A DNA stretch of 64,000 bases, from contig CAVQGM010000001.1 of the NCBI GenBank assembly GCA_963712065.1, positions 992,001 to 1,056,000 of the forward strand, given 5' to 3'. The notes below the pieces were generated by a model. The model saw only the letters and a list, made by a program, of their open reading frames with translations, was not told the origin of the DNA and ran no database searches. The stretch comes from CAVQGM01 sp963712065. GTDB lineage: Bacteria > Actinomycetota > Acidimicrobiia > Acidimicrobiales > Acidimicrobilacustridaceae. The first letter of the stretch is position 1. Every line of letters begins with the position of its first letter. The position numbers were made by a program, and so were the translations under genes. Below are positions 34,089 through 42,612 of the stretch, piece after piece.

Positions 34089-36395
34089 TCAGCCCCCGCA
34101 GGCAGGGGGCCGTCGGGCCACGTTCACCTCGTTGTTCAGGAAGTACTCGTCCCGGGGCTCGAGGTCGCGGTTGAGGGCGTCGTCGGGCACCGTCGGGGCC
34201 GGGGATCCGTCCCGGAGGCACTCGGGGACGGCGGTGTCGAGGAAGGCCCGCAGGCTCTCGTACTGCTCGGGCGAGTAGCGGTCCCGCGTCGCTTCGAGGT
34301 GCGCGAGCACGACGGCGCGGTCGAAGACGACGGGCTCGTCCGAGGCGAGCACGAACGGCGAGTCGCCGTAGCCCCCGACCCGGAAGGCCAGCACGTGGTC
34401 GAACGACTCGGTGATGGTGTTGACCGTGCGGGGGGTCGGGGTCCACTGGGCGAGCAGCCCGCCGGGTGCCATCCGTGACTTCACCAGGTCGTAGAACTCG
34501 AGCGAGTAGAGGTTGCCGCTGAAGGCGGCCTGCGGCCGGAGGGTGTCGACGACCACGACGTCGAACCGCTCGTCGGTGCGCAGCAGGTGGTCGCGGCCGT
34601 CGGTGACACGCACGTCCTGGCGGGGATCGGCGAAGAACGCCTGCAGCTCGGGGGCGCCGGCGGCGGCCAGGCCCTGGAGGAGGTCGATCTGACCGCCGCA
34701 GATCTCGACCGTGGTCACCCGATCGGCCCGCGGGTCCGAGGCGAGACCGTACGCGGTGGCGCCGATGCCGAGACCGAGGGCCATCACCGACTCGGGGTCG
34801 TCGTGCACGATCGCGGGCATCAGGCCGATGAGGACGTGGAAGTCGTCGAACGGGTAGGCGTTCTGCGACGCGGCGTTGACGGTCATCATCTCGAGCCCGT
34901 CGGTCTCCTTGAGGGCCGTCGCGCACGACCGGTCCTCGGCCAGCTCGAGGCGGTCCTGGGGAACCGTGTGGAGGTAGGACCAGAACCGCTGGTTCGACGG
35001 GGTCGCGACCAGAAACACGACCAGCACCGCCACGGTGGCGGCGAGGTAGGCGAACCGTCGCCGCCCCGCCGCCAGCCACGCGGCGGCGACGCCGGGCACG
35101 ACCAGCAGGGCCGCCAGCAGGCGGTAGGTGCCGGTGGTGCCCAGGTGGTCGATGGCCACGAACCCGACCAGGAGCGTGCCCACCACGTTGCCGACGATGT
35201 TGGCGAACACGAGCAGGCCCGTGCGGCGGCCCAACGTGTCGACCCGCCGGTTGACGAGGGCCTGCGCACACGGGAAGGCGGCTCCCATGCACAGCACCGG
35301 GGCGCCCATGATCAGCAGCGGCAGCCCGAAGAACACCGGGAGGAAGGCGTTCTCGCCGCCGGCGGCGCTGTCGAGCCCGGTGGCGAACCCGTCGCCGGCG
35401 AAGAACCGGGCGACGTCCTCGGCCCACGGCGTGTGCGGGGTCACGCGGACGAGCACGATCAACCCGGCCAGCGCGGTCAGGCCGACGGCGAACTGCAGCG
35501 CGAGGAACCACCGGTCGGGCCGGAGCACGCGTCGCACGAGCACCGACCCGAGCGCGGCACCGATGCCGAAGAAGGCCAGGTAGGCGGCGAGCACGTGGGG
35601 GAAGCTGTACGAGTTCGAGCGCATCACCCCGTCGACGACGCGGAAGAAGACGAGCTCGAAGCCGAGGGCGACCGCGCCGGTCAGGCCGTACACGACGAAC
35701 CACGGCCACACCCGCTCGTGGGGCGCGTCCGACTGGCGCGGACGCGGCGCGACGGGGGCCGGTGGTGACGTCGCCGGCACCGTCGCGGTGCCCTCGGCCC
35801 GCACGGCGAGGAGCACCAGCCCGGCGGCGACCACGTTCAGCAGACCGGCGAGGCGCACCGCGGTGAGGAAGCCGAACGTGCCGAGGAGCAGCCACCCGGC
35901 CGCAGCGGCGCCCGCGGCGGCGCCGAGCGTGTTCACGGCGTAGAGCCGCCCGATGAGCGGGCCGGCGTCGTCGGCTCGCGACACGACACCGCGGGCGACG
36001 AGTGGGAGCGAGAGGCCCATGAGCGTGGTCGGCACGAGCAGCAGGGCGACGTTGAAGACGAACTTGGCGCCCGTCGATCCGAGGTTGGCGGCCTGGGCCT
36101 CGTACACGTCGTAGAACAGCCAGATGCTGATCCACGCGAACAGCCCGATGGCCAGGTTGGAGGTGGCGAACAGGAGCACCGAACGCCGAGGACCGAGGCG
36201 ATCGGCGAGCCAGCCGCCGAGGAGGCTCCCGAGGCCGAGCCCGGCGAGGAAGGCGGCGACGACCGTCGTGAACGACACCAGGTCGACCCCGGAGTGGAGG
36301 GCGATCACCCGCTGCCAGACGACCTGCAGGGTGAGGGCGGAGAACCCGGTGAGGGCGAACACCACGAACAGGACGGTCTTGGTCGGGCCCTTCAC
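34089..36395 (-). CDS. Multi-pass membrane protein with spermidine-synthase-like domain
   Basis: 768 residues. The N-terminal ~470 residues hold many hydrophobic helices in two MFS-like blocks (LTGFSALTLQVVWQRVIALHSG, GLGLGSLLGGWLADRLGPRRSVL, then a second similar block after a Pro-rich loop). The C-terminal part (about 490-690) is a Rossmann-like aminopropyltransferase/methyltransferase domain: SVMALGLGIGATAYGLASDPRADRVTTVEICGGQI, RVTDGRDHLLRTDERFDVVVVDTLRP, LYSLEFYDLVKSRMAPGGLLAQWTP. Such fused proteins are often annotated as spermidine synthases, but the acidic catalytic residues are not all evident, so polyamine synthesis is unproven. It ends 11 bp after the tRNA-Ser gene on the other strand. 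Confidence 0.8.
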   Translation of the reverse strand: MKGPTKTVLFVVFALTGFSALTLQVVWQRVIALHSGVDLVSFTTVVAAFLAGLGLGSLLGGWLADRLGPRRSVLLFATSNLAIGLFAWISIWLFYDVYEAQAANLGSTGAKFVFNVALLLVPTTLMGLSLPLVARGVVSRADDAGPLIGRLYAVNTLGAAAGAAAAGWLLLGTFGFLTAVRLAGLLNVVAAGLVLLAVRAEGTATVPATSPPAPVAPRPRQSDAPHERVWPWFVVYGLTGAVALGFELVFFRVVDGVMRSNSYSFPHVLAAYLAFFGIGAALGSVLVRRVLRPDRWFLALQFAVGLTALAGLIVLVRVTPHTPWAEDVARFFAGDGFATGLDSAAGGENAFLPVFFGLPLLIMGAPVLCMGAAFPCAQALVNRRVDTLGRRTGLLVFANIVGNVVGTLLVGFVAIDHLGTTGTYRLLAALLVVPGVAAAWLAAGRRRFAYLAATVAVLVVFLVATPSNQRFWSYLHTVPQDRLELAEDRSCATALKETDGLEMMTVNAASQNAYPFDDFHVLIGLMPAIVHDDPESVMALGLGIGATAYGLASDPRADRVTTVEICGGQIDLLQGLAAAGAPELQAFFADPRQDVRVTDGRDHLLRTDERFDVVVVDTLRPQAAFSGNLYSLEFYDLVKSRMAPGGLLAQWTPTPRTVNTITESFDHVLAFRVGGYGDSPFVLASDEPVVFDRAVVLAHLEATRDRYSPEQYESLRAFLDTAVPECLRDGSPAPTVPDDALNRDLEPRDEYFLNNEVNVARRPPACGG

Positions 36396-36437
36396 GCTCC
36401 CGCCGTTCTAGCAGTGGGCCGCTAGGTTGCTGCGGAC

Positions 36438-36902
36438 ATGGATGCCGCACGAGGTGTGGACGTCGACGCCGCGATGGCGGTCGCCCTCGACGAGGCGCAG
36501 GCCGCGCTCGTCCACGGCGACGTGCCGGTGGGCGCGGTCGTCGTCGTCGACGGCGTCATCGTCGCCCGGCGCCACAACGAGCGGGAGCGCACCGGTGACC
36601 CCACCGCCCACGCCGAGCTCCTGGCGCTGCGCGACGCCGCCTCGCACCTAGGCCGCTGGCGGCTCGACGACGCCACCGTGGTGGTGACCCTCGAGCCGTG
36701 CGCCATGTGCGCCGGGGCCATGGTCAACGCCCGGGTCGCCGGCGTGGCCTTCGGGGCCGCCGACCTGAAGGCGGGTGCCACCGGGTCGCTCTACAACCTC
36801 GGTGCCGATCCCCGCCTCAACCACGAGTTCACGGTGACGGCGGGCGTACGGTCGGCCGAGTGCGCCGACCTGCTGACCGCCTTCTTCGCCGACCGCCGCT
36901 GA
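36438..36902 (+). CDS. tadA: tRNA-specific adenosine deaminase
   Basis: 154 residues. Zinc cytidine-deaminase fold with HAE (residues 58-60, in DPTAHAELLAL) and PCAMC (87-91, in TLEPCAMCAGAMVNARV). DVPVGAVVVVDG and the GSLYNLGADPRLNHEF region place it with TadA rather than free-base deaminases. It converts A34 to inosine in tRNA-Arg(ACG). It is divergent from the preceding gene across only 42 bp and precedes tRNA-Ser(CGA) by about 70 bp. Confidence 0.93.
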   Translation: MDAARGVDVDAAMAVALDEAQAALVHGDVPVGAVVVVDGVIVARRHNERERTGDPTAHAELLALRDAASHLGRWRLDDATVVVTLEPCAMCAGAMVNARVAGVAFGAADLKAGATGSLYNLGADPRLNHEFTVTAGVRSAECADLLTAFFADRR

Positions 36903-36973
36903 CGAGGCGTCCCCCGGCCGCCGGCCCCGTTCGCTTTTCCGGATCGAGCTGCCGGCCCGGTAGTCTCGCCGGC

Positions 36974-37060
36974 GGAGAGTTGCCAGAGCGGACGAATGGG
37001 GCGGCCTCGAAAGCCGTTGTGGCCCTCGGGTCACCGTGGGTTCGAATCCCACACTCTCCG
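36974..37060 (+). tRNA. tRNA-Ser (anticodon CGA)
   Basis: Acceptor arms GGAGAGT (36974-36980) and ACTCTCC (37053-37059) with discriminator G at 37060; CCA is not encoded. The anticodon loop in GGCCTCGAAAGCC shows CGA. A long variable arm (TTGTGGCCCTCGGGTCACC) and the T arm GGGTTCGAATCCC are present. It decodes UCG. Confidence 0.95.
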
Positions 37061-37140
37061 CCGCCCGCCCCGAGCCCCGTGCACGCCTCCGGGACCACGG
37101 GCCCCGGTGATTACGGGATTACAGCCCCTAGGCTGCCGGC

Positions 37141-39021
37141 ATGCGCATGGCACCACACATGGCGATGGGGTCGGACCCGTCGGCGATCGAGGGGGCATCG
37201 GTGCGCAGCGGCGTGCTGCGTCGGGTCGTGGCCCTGGCCCGCCCCTACCGGTCGATGCTCATCGCGTTCCTCGTCACCATCGTGCTGGCCGCCCTGGTCG
37301 CGCTGGCACCCCCACTCCTGTTCCGCTCGATCATCGACGACGCCATCCCGAACGGTGACCGGGCCCAGCTCAACCTGCTGGCCGGGCTCGTGGTGGCCGC
37401 CGCCGTCGGCGATGCCCTGCTCGCCTTCTCCGAGCGGTGGTTCTCGTCGAAGATCGGCGAAGGCCTGATCTACGACCTCCGGGTGAAGCTGTTCGGCCAC
37501 GTGCAGGACATGCCCATCGGCTTCTTCACCCGCACCCAGACCGGCGCGTTGATCAGTCGACTCAACAACGACGTGATCGGCGCCCAACGCGCCTTCACCG
37601 CCACCCTCGGATCGGTCGTGTCCAACGTCATCGTGTTGGCGACGACCCTGACGGCGATGTTCCTCCTCCAGTGGCAGCTCACGCTGCTCGCACTGGTGCT
37701 GTTGCCACTGTTCATCCTTCCCGCCAAGCGGGTCGGTCGACGTCTGCAGGCCATCACCCGTGAGGGCATGGACCTCAACTCCGCCATGAACACGCAGATG
37801 ACCGAGCGCTTCAACGTGGCCGGCGCTCTGCTCGTCAAGCTCTTCGGTGACACGCGCACCGAGCAGGACGAGTTCGCCGGACGGGCCGGGCGGGTGCGCG
37901 ACATCGGCGTGCGCAGCGCCATGTACGGCCGCACCTTCTTCATCGCCCTCGGCCTGGTCGGTGCCGTCGGCACGGCGGCCGTCTACTGGGTGGGTGGTCA
38001 GCTCGTGATCAGCGACGCCCTCTCGATCGGCACCCTGGTCGCCATGGCCGCCTACGTCACCCGCATCTACACGCCGCTCACCAGCCTCACCAACGCCCGC
38101 GTCGACATCATGACGGCGTTCGTGTCGTTCGACCGGGTGTTCGAGATCCTCGACGCCCGCCATCCCATCCAGGATCGGCCCGGCGCCGTCGACCTGGTCG
38201 AGCCCGAAGGGCGCATCGACGTCGACGACGTGTGGTTCCGGTACCCGCCGGCGAGCGAGATCTCGGTGGCCACCCTCGAGGGCAGCACCGGCACCGAGCT
38301 CAGCGACGAGGCCGGGCCGTTCGTCCTCGACGGCGTGAGCACGTCGATCGCCCCCGGTGAGCTGGTCGCCCTGGTCGGCCCGAGCGGGGCGGGGAAGACG
38401 ACGCTCACCTCGCTGCTCCCCCGGCTCTACGACGTGACCGAAGGAGCCATCCGCGTCGACGGTCACGACGTGCGGGACCTGACCCAGCAGAGCCTGCGCG
38501 CCGCCATCGGCGTGGTCAGCCAGGATCCGCACCTCTTCCACGAGCCGGTGATGGCCAACCTGCGCTACGCCCGCCCCGACGCCACCGACGACGAGATCGA
38601 GGCGGCGTGCCGGGCGGCCCAGATCCACGAGGTCATCGCCAAGCTCCCCGACGGCTACGACACCATCGTGGGCGAACGGGGCTACCGCCTGTCCGGCGGT
38701 GAGAAGCAGCGCCTCGCCATCGCCCGGATGCTCATCAAGGACCCGGCCATCGTCATCCTCGACGAGGCCACCAGCCACCTCGACTCCGAGAACGAGTCGC
38801 TCGTGCAGCAGGCGCTCACCACCGCGCTCGCGGGGCGCACCTCCATCGTGATCGCCCACCGGTTGTCGACCATCACCGCCGCCGACCAGATCCTCGTCAT
38901 GGACCGTGGCCACATCGCCGAACGGGGCACCCACGAGGCGCTCGTCGCCGCCGGGGGGCTCTACGCGGATCTCTACCGCACCCTGGTGCGCGGCGAGGTC
39001 TCCACCGCGCCGGAGGGCTGA
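37141..39021 (+). CDS. ABC exporter, fused permease and ATPase (MsbA/MdlB-like)
   Basis: 626 residues: six membrane helices (about 30-325) and one nucleotide-binding domain (about 360-610). Walker A GPSGAGKTT (about 413-421), Q-loop VVSQDPHLF, signature LSGGEKQR (about 517), Walker B VILDEATSHLDSE and switch His in VIAHRLST are all intact. Type IV exporters of this kind act as homo- or heterodimers to expel lipids, drugs or peptides. The domain carries an insertion between the first strand and Walker A (VATLEGSTGTELSDEAGPF). No partner half-transporter is next to it, so a homodimer is likely. Substrate unknown. Confidence 0.9.
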   Translation: MRMAPHMAMGSDPSAIEGASVRSGVLRRVVALARPYRSMLIAFLVTIVLAALVALAPPLLFRSIIDDAIPNGDRAQLNLLAGLVVAAAVGDALLAFSERWFSSKIGEGLIYDLRVKLFGHVQDMPIGFFTRTQTGALISRLNNDVIGAQRAFTATLGSVVSNVIVLATTLTAMFLLQWQLTLLALVLLPLFILPAKRVGRRLQAITREGMDLNSAMNTQMTERFNVAGALLVKLFGDTRTEQDEFAGRAGRVRDIGVRSAMYGRTFFIALGLVGAVGTAAVYWVGGQLVISDALSIGTLVAMAAYVTRIYTPLTSLTNARVDIMTAFVSFDRVFEILDARHPIQDRPGAVDLVEPEGRIDVDDVWFRYPPASEISVATLEGSTGTELSDEAGPFVLDGVSTSIAPGELVALVGPSGAGKTTLTSLLPRLYDVTEGAIRVDGHDVRDLTQQSLRAAIGVVSQDPHLFHEPVMANLRYARPDATDDEIEAACRAAQIHEVIAKLPDGYDTIVGERGYRLSGGEKQRLAIARMLIKDPAIVILDEATSHLDSENESLVQQALTTALAGRTSIVIAHRLSTITAADQILVMDRGHIAERGTHEALVAAGGLYADLYRTLVRGEVSTAPEG

Positions 39022-39052
39022 CGGCCGGTCTCCCGCCGCGTATCGTCGCGAC

Positions 39053-39733
39053 GTGGCCACGGCATCAGCGAGCGATCGCTTCACCGGCTTCCCACCCGAG
39101 GCCGTCGAGTTCTACCGGCGGCTCGAGCGCGACAACTCGAAGGCCTTCTGGACGGCGAACAAGGACGTGTACGACCGTGCGGTGAAGGCACCGCTGGTCG
39201 CCCTCACCGCCGAGGCGACGGCCGAGTTCGGCCCCTTCCACCTCTTCCGTCCCCACCGTGACGTGCGGTTCAGCACCGACAAGAGCCCCTACAAGACCCA
39301 CCAGGGCGCGGTGACCGAGGGCGAGGGGGGCGAGGCCTACTACCTGCACCTCGGGCCCGACGGTCTGTTCGTCGCCACCGGCTACCACGACATGGCCCGG
39401 GACCAGTTGGCCCGCTTCCGCGACGCGGTCGCCGACGAGCGGACCGGCCCCGAACTGGCCCGGCGGGTCGCCGCCCTCGAACTCGAGGGCTACGCCTTCG
39501 GCGGCGAGGCGCTCAAGACCGCCCCCCGCGGCTACCCGCGGGACCACCCACTCGTGCGCTTCCTGCGCTTCAAGGGCATCACCGCCCAGCGCAGCTTGGG
39601 CGCCCCGGCCTGGTTGTCCACCCGGAGGGCGCTCACGCGGGTCACCGACGCGTGGCGGGGCGCCCGGCCGCTGAACGAGTGGCTGGGCACCCACGTCGGC
39701 CCGTCGGAGGAGCCGCCCGACGAGCGACGTTGA
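39053..39733 (+). CDS. DUF2461 (TIGR02453) family protein
   Basis: 226 residues from a GTG at 39053. The sequence follows the DUF2461 pattern: RFTGFPPEAVEFYRRLERDNSKAFWTANKDVYDRAVKAPLVAL, FRPHRDVRFSTDKSPYKTHQGAV, YYLHLGPDGLFVATGYHDMARDQLARFRDAV, and a late RGYPRDHPLVRFLRFKGITAQR. The family is widespread and lacks an assigned biochemical role; conserved R-D-R-F and Y-K-T-H residues suggest a ligand or phosphate site. It begins 31 bp after the ABC exporter and may be its operon partner. Confidence 0.88.
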   Translation: MATASASDRFTGFPPEAVEFYRRLERDNSKAFWTANKDVYDRAVKAPLVALTAEATAEFGPFHLFRPHRDVRFSTDKSPYKTHQGAVTEGEGGEAYYLHLGPDGLFVATGYHDMARDQLARFRDAVADERTGPELARRVAALELEGYAFGGEALKTAPRGYPRDHPLVRFLRFKGITAQRSLGAPAWLSTRRALTRVTDAWRGARPLNEWLGTHVGPSEEPPDERR

Positions 39734-39748
39734 CGCCGAGCCGACCGG

Positions 39749-40543
39749 TCAGGCGCTGGTGCCGCCGTCGACGGTGAGCACCGAGCCGGTCACGAACGAC
39801 GACGCGTCGCCGGCGAGGAACAGCGCCGCCCCGACGATCTCGTCGGGCTCGGCGATCCGCTTCTGCAACGTCGACGCCTTGATGGCCTCGTGGAACTCGG
39901 GGATGGCGTAGGTCGGCTCCATCATGTCGGTGCGGAACGGCCCCGGCGCGAGGGCGTTCACCCGCACCCCGCGCGACGCCCACTCCTTGGCCATCACCCT
40001 GGTGAGGTTCCACAGCGCAGCCTTGCCGCTGCAGTACAGCCCGAGGGTCTCGCCCGGCACGAAGGCCCCCACGGTGATGACGTTGATGATCACGCCGTGC
40101 CCGGAGAGGGACAGGTGGTCGACGGCTCGGGCGCTGAGGAACAGCGGCGCCTTCACGTTCACGTCGTAGGACTTGTCGAAGGCCAGCTCGGTGAGGTCGG
40201 TGAGGGCGCCGCTCAGCGGGTTGGCGGCGTTGTTCACCAGCACGTGCAGCCCCCCGAAGTGGTCGACGGTGCGGTCGACGAGCGCCTCGAGCTCGTCGAC
40301 GCGACCCACGTGGGTGGGCACCGAGAGCCCCTCGCCACCGGCCGCCTCGATCTCGGCGACCACGGCCTCGCAGTTGTCGGCCTTGCGGCTGGCGACCACG
40401 ACCTTGGCCCCGGCCCGGGCGAACCCGAGGGCGATGGCCCGACCGAGGCCCCGGCTCCCGCCGGTGACGATGGCGACGCGACCGTCGAGGTCGAACAGGT
40501 CGTGGGGCGCGGCGGGTGTGGGAGTGGTGTCGGCGCTCGTCAT
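39749..40543 (-). CDS. Short-chain dehydrogenase/reductase
   Basis: 264 residues from the ATG at 40543; the ATG at 40567 is an alternative. Classical SDR: FDLDGRVAIVTGGSRGLGRAIALGFARAGAKVVVASRK (cofactor loop TGGSRGLG; Arg in the following strand suits NADPH), VNNAANPL (NNA), the catalytic YCSGK (Y-x-x-x-K) after a residue that should be the catalytic Ser but reads as VGAF, and VNALAPGPFRTDM. The C-terminus GAALFLAGDASSFVTGSVLTVDGGTSA is typical. It could reduce a 3-oxoacyl thioester or an alcohol, but no specific substrate can be named. Confidence 0.88.
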   Translation of the reverse strand: MTSADTTPTPAAPHDLFDLDGRVAIVTGGSRGLGRAIALGFARAGAKVVVASRKADNCEAVVAEIEAAGGEGLSVPTHVGRVDELEALVDRTVDHFGGLHVLVNNAANPLSGALTDLTELAFDKSYDVNVKAPLFLSARAVDHLSLSGHGVIINVITVGAFVPGETLGLYCSGKAALWNLTRVMAKEWASRGVRVNALAPGPFRTDMMEPTYAIPEFHEAIKASTLQKRIAEPDEIVGAALFLAGDASSFVTGSVLTVDGGTSA

Positions 40544-40618
40544 GGCCGTCAGCATGGCATCCGTCACCTGGGCGCCGAGTCGTGCACGGGTCCACCAGGG
40601 TGGCTAGCTTCACCGGCC

Positions 40619-41854
40619 ATGCACACCCGGGGGAACACCACGAGCAGGCTCACCCGCCTGGCACTCGTCATCGTCGCCACCTTCGCCCTCGTGGCCGGTG
40701 GCTGCTCGTCCGACGACGACGCGTCGACGTCGACCGGCGACACCACCGCCACCACCACGTCCACCACCGACGAGGCTGCCTACGAGGCGGCCGGACCCTA
40801 CGTGGCGGGCACCACGTCGCTCGACCTGGACGGGCGGATCGTCGAGGTCTGGTACCCGGCCGACCCGGGCTCGGAGACCGGCGCGACCAAGGCCGTGTTC
40901 GAGATCCGCGACCTCCTGCCCGAGGCGCTGAAGAGCATCGTTCCCGACGACCTGAACCCGACGTACGAGACCGACGCCTACCTCGACATCACCGCCAGCG
41001 AGGACGGGCCCTTCCCGCTCGTGATCTTCGCCCACGGCTTCGGCGCCTATCCCACCGAGTACCAGTTCATGCTCAGCCACCTGGCCAGCTGGGGCTTCGT
41101 GGTCGCCGGTCCCGACTTCAGCGAGCGAGGCCTCGTGTCCGCGTTCACCAGTGGGTCCGAGGCCACGACGACCACGCTCGACGAAGCCGCCGCCGAGGCG
41201 GCGCTGCGCGACCGGGCTGCGTCCGAGGCGGCGATCATGACCGGCACCCGAGAGCTGCTGGCCGCCGAGAACGCCAAGGCCGGCGGGCTGCTCGAGGGCC
41301 GGGTCGACGCCACCAACGTGGGCGTCGGCGGGCACTCGGCCGGCGTCACCTCGGCGCTGGCCGCGGCCAACGTCGATCCCAACGTCAAGACGTTCATCGC
41401 CATGTCGGGTGGCCGCGCCCTCACGGCGGGCTCCGCGCTGCCCGCCCCCGAGATCCCCGGCATGGTGATGACCGGCGGACGTGACGAGGTCGCCGAGCTC
41501 GGCCGGGTCCAGGAGTTCTACGACTCGCTGAACCCGCCGAAGAGCCTCGTGGTCATCGACGAGGCCGGCCACAACACGTTCAACGACCTGTGCGTGATCG
41601 GCGCGGACCAGGGTGGCCTGGTCGCCATCGCCAAGCAGGTCGGCATCCCGGTGCCCGAGAACATCGAACGGCTCTTCGCCGACGGCTGCATCGGCGAGTT
41701 CCTCCCCCCCGCCGACGCGTGGCCCGCCATCAACCACTTCACGACTGCCCAGTACCGCTACCGACTGGGCGTCGACCCGGAGCCGGTCGGCCTCGGTCAG
41801 GGGGTGTCGACCGCCTTCGGTCCCGCGACGATCACCTACACGGTCGAGGACTAG
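40619..41854 (+). CDS. Secreted lipoprotein with alpha/beta-hydrolase (PAF acetylhydrolase/dienelactone-like) domain
   Basis: 411 residues. Lipoprotein signal with a lipobox LVAGGC (Cys about 29), a Ser/Thr/Asp linker, then an alpha/beta hydrolase: VEVWYPAD, PLVIFAHGFGAYPTEYQFMLSHLASWGFVVAGPDF, the nucleophile elbow GGHSAGVTSALAAA (Ser about residue 240), and a late EAGHNTFNDLC with the likely catalytic His. The HGFGAYP oxyanion segment resembles platelet-activating-factor acetylhydrolases and polyester hydrolases. It should act outside the cell on esters. Its last four bases overlap the convergent endonuclease IV gene. Confidence 0.82.
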   Translation: MHTRGNTTSRLTRLALVIVATFALVAGGCSSDDDASTSTGDTTATTTSTTDEAAYEAAGPYVAGTTSLDLDGRIVEVWYPADPGSETGATKAVFEIRDLLPEALKSIVPDDLNPTYETDAYLDITASEDGPFPLVIFAHGFGAYPTEYQFMLSHLASWGFVVAGPDFSERGLVSAFTSGSEATTTTLDEAAAEAALRDRAASEAAIMTGTRELLAAENAKAGGLLEGRVDATNVGVGGHSAGVTSALAAANVDPNVKTFIAMSGGRALTAGSALPAPEIPGMVMTGGRDEVAELGRVQEFYDSLNPPKSLVVIDEAGHNTFNDLCVIGADQGGLVAIAKQVGIPVPENIERLFADGCIGEFLPPADAWPAINHFTTAQYRYRLGVDPEPVGLGQGVSTAFGPATITYTVED

Positions 41855-42612
41855 CGAGCGAGAACCCGTTCGCGCAGCCAGGCGATGTCGTCCTTGCGGC
41901 CGTCGTCGCCGGTCTCGCAGATGACCGGTGCACGAGCGGCCCCGACGACGGCCACCAGCGCGTCCGGGTCGATGCGCCCGCGGCCGAGGTGCTCGTGGCG
42001 GTCGCGGCCCGAGCCGGCGGCGTCCTTCGAGTCGTTGCAGTGCACCAGGTCGATGCGGCCGGTGATGGCGAGGATGCGGTCGACGGCGTCGACCAGCTCC
42101 TCGCCGGCGGCGTGGGCGTGACACGTGTCGAGGCAGAACCCGAGGCCGAAGCCGGCGATCTCGTCCCACAGCCCGGCGATGGTGTCGAAGTGGCGGGCGA
42201 TGGCGTGGTCGCCGCCGGCGGTGTTCTCGAGGTAGACGGGCACGTCGGTCTCGAGCTGCTCGAGCGCCTTGCGCCACCGCTCGAACCCGGCCGTCACGTC
42301 GTCGTCCTCGGTGACGTGACCTCCGTGGACGATGACGGCGGCGGCGCCGATGTCGGCCGCGGCGTCGCACGTCTGCTGCAGGATCTTCCGGGAGGGGATG
42401 CGCACCCTGTTGTTGGGCGACGCCACGTTCACGAGGTACGGCGCGTGCACGTAGACGGGCACTGGTGAGCTCCGGAGCAGGTCTGCGTCCTCGCGGGGCT
42501 CGGGCGGCTTCCAGCTCTGGGGGTTGCCCAGGAAGATCTGGACGCAGTCGGCGCCCTCGGCGGCCGCCGTGCCGAGGGGATCGTCCGGGCTCACGTGGCC
42601 ACCGATCTTCAT
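41851..42612 (-). CDS. nfo: Endonuclease IV (AP endonuclease family 2)
   Basis: 253 residues from the ATG at 42612, where MKIGGHVS begins. TIM-barrel AP endonuclease landmarks: ADCVQIFLGNPQSWKPP, VYVHAPYLVNVASPN, AAVIVHGGHV, VPVYLENTAGGDHAIARHFDTIAGLWDEI, GFCLDTCHAHAAGEEL, LVHCNDSKDAAGSGRDRHEHLGRGRID and VICETGDDGR. The three-zinc His/Glu/Asp set is therefore visible. It cleaves at abasic sites in base-excision repair. It is coupled to the alpha-galactosidase gene upstream by an ATGA overlap, an odd pairing of DNA repair with sugar hydrolysis. Confidence 0.92.
   Translation of the reverse strand: MKIGGHVSPDDPLGTAAAEGADCVQIFLGNPQSWKPPEPREDADLLRSSPVPVYVHAPYLVNVASPNNRVRIPSRKILQQTCDAAADIGAAAVIVHGGHVTEDDDVTAGFERWRKALEQLETDVPVYLENTAGGDHAIARHFDTIAGLWDEIAGFGLGFCLDTCHAHAAGEELVDAVDRILAITGRIDLVHCNDSKDAAGSGRDRHEHLGRGRIDPDALVAVVGAARAPVICETGDDGRKDDIAWLRERVLAR

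Noticed and set aside
36648..37052. Minus-strand open frame (GFEPT-like) over tadA and tRNA-Ser(CGA)
   Set aside because: Again an antisense translation of a tRNA, extended through the opposite strand of tadA.
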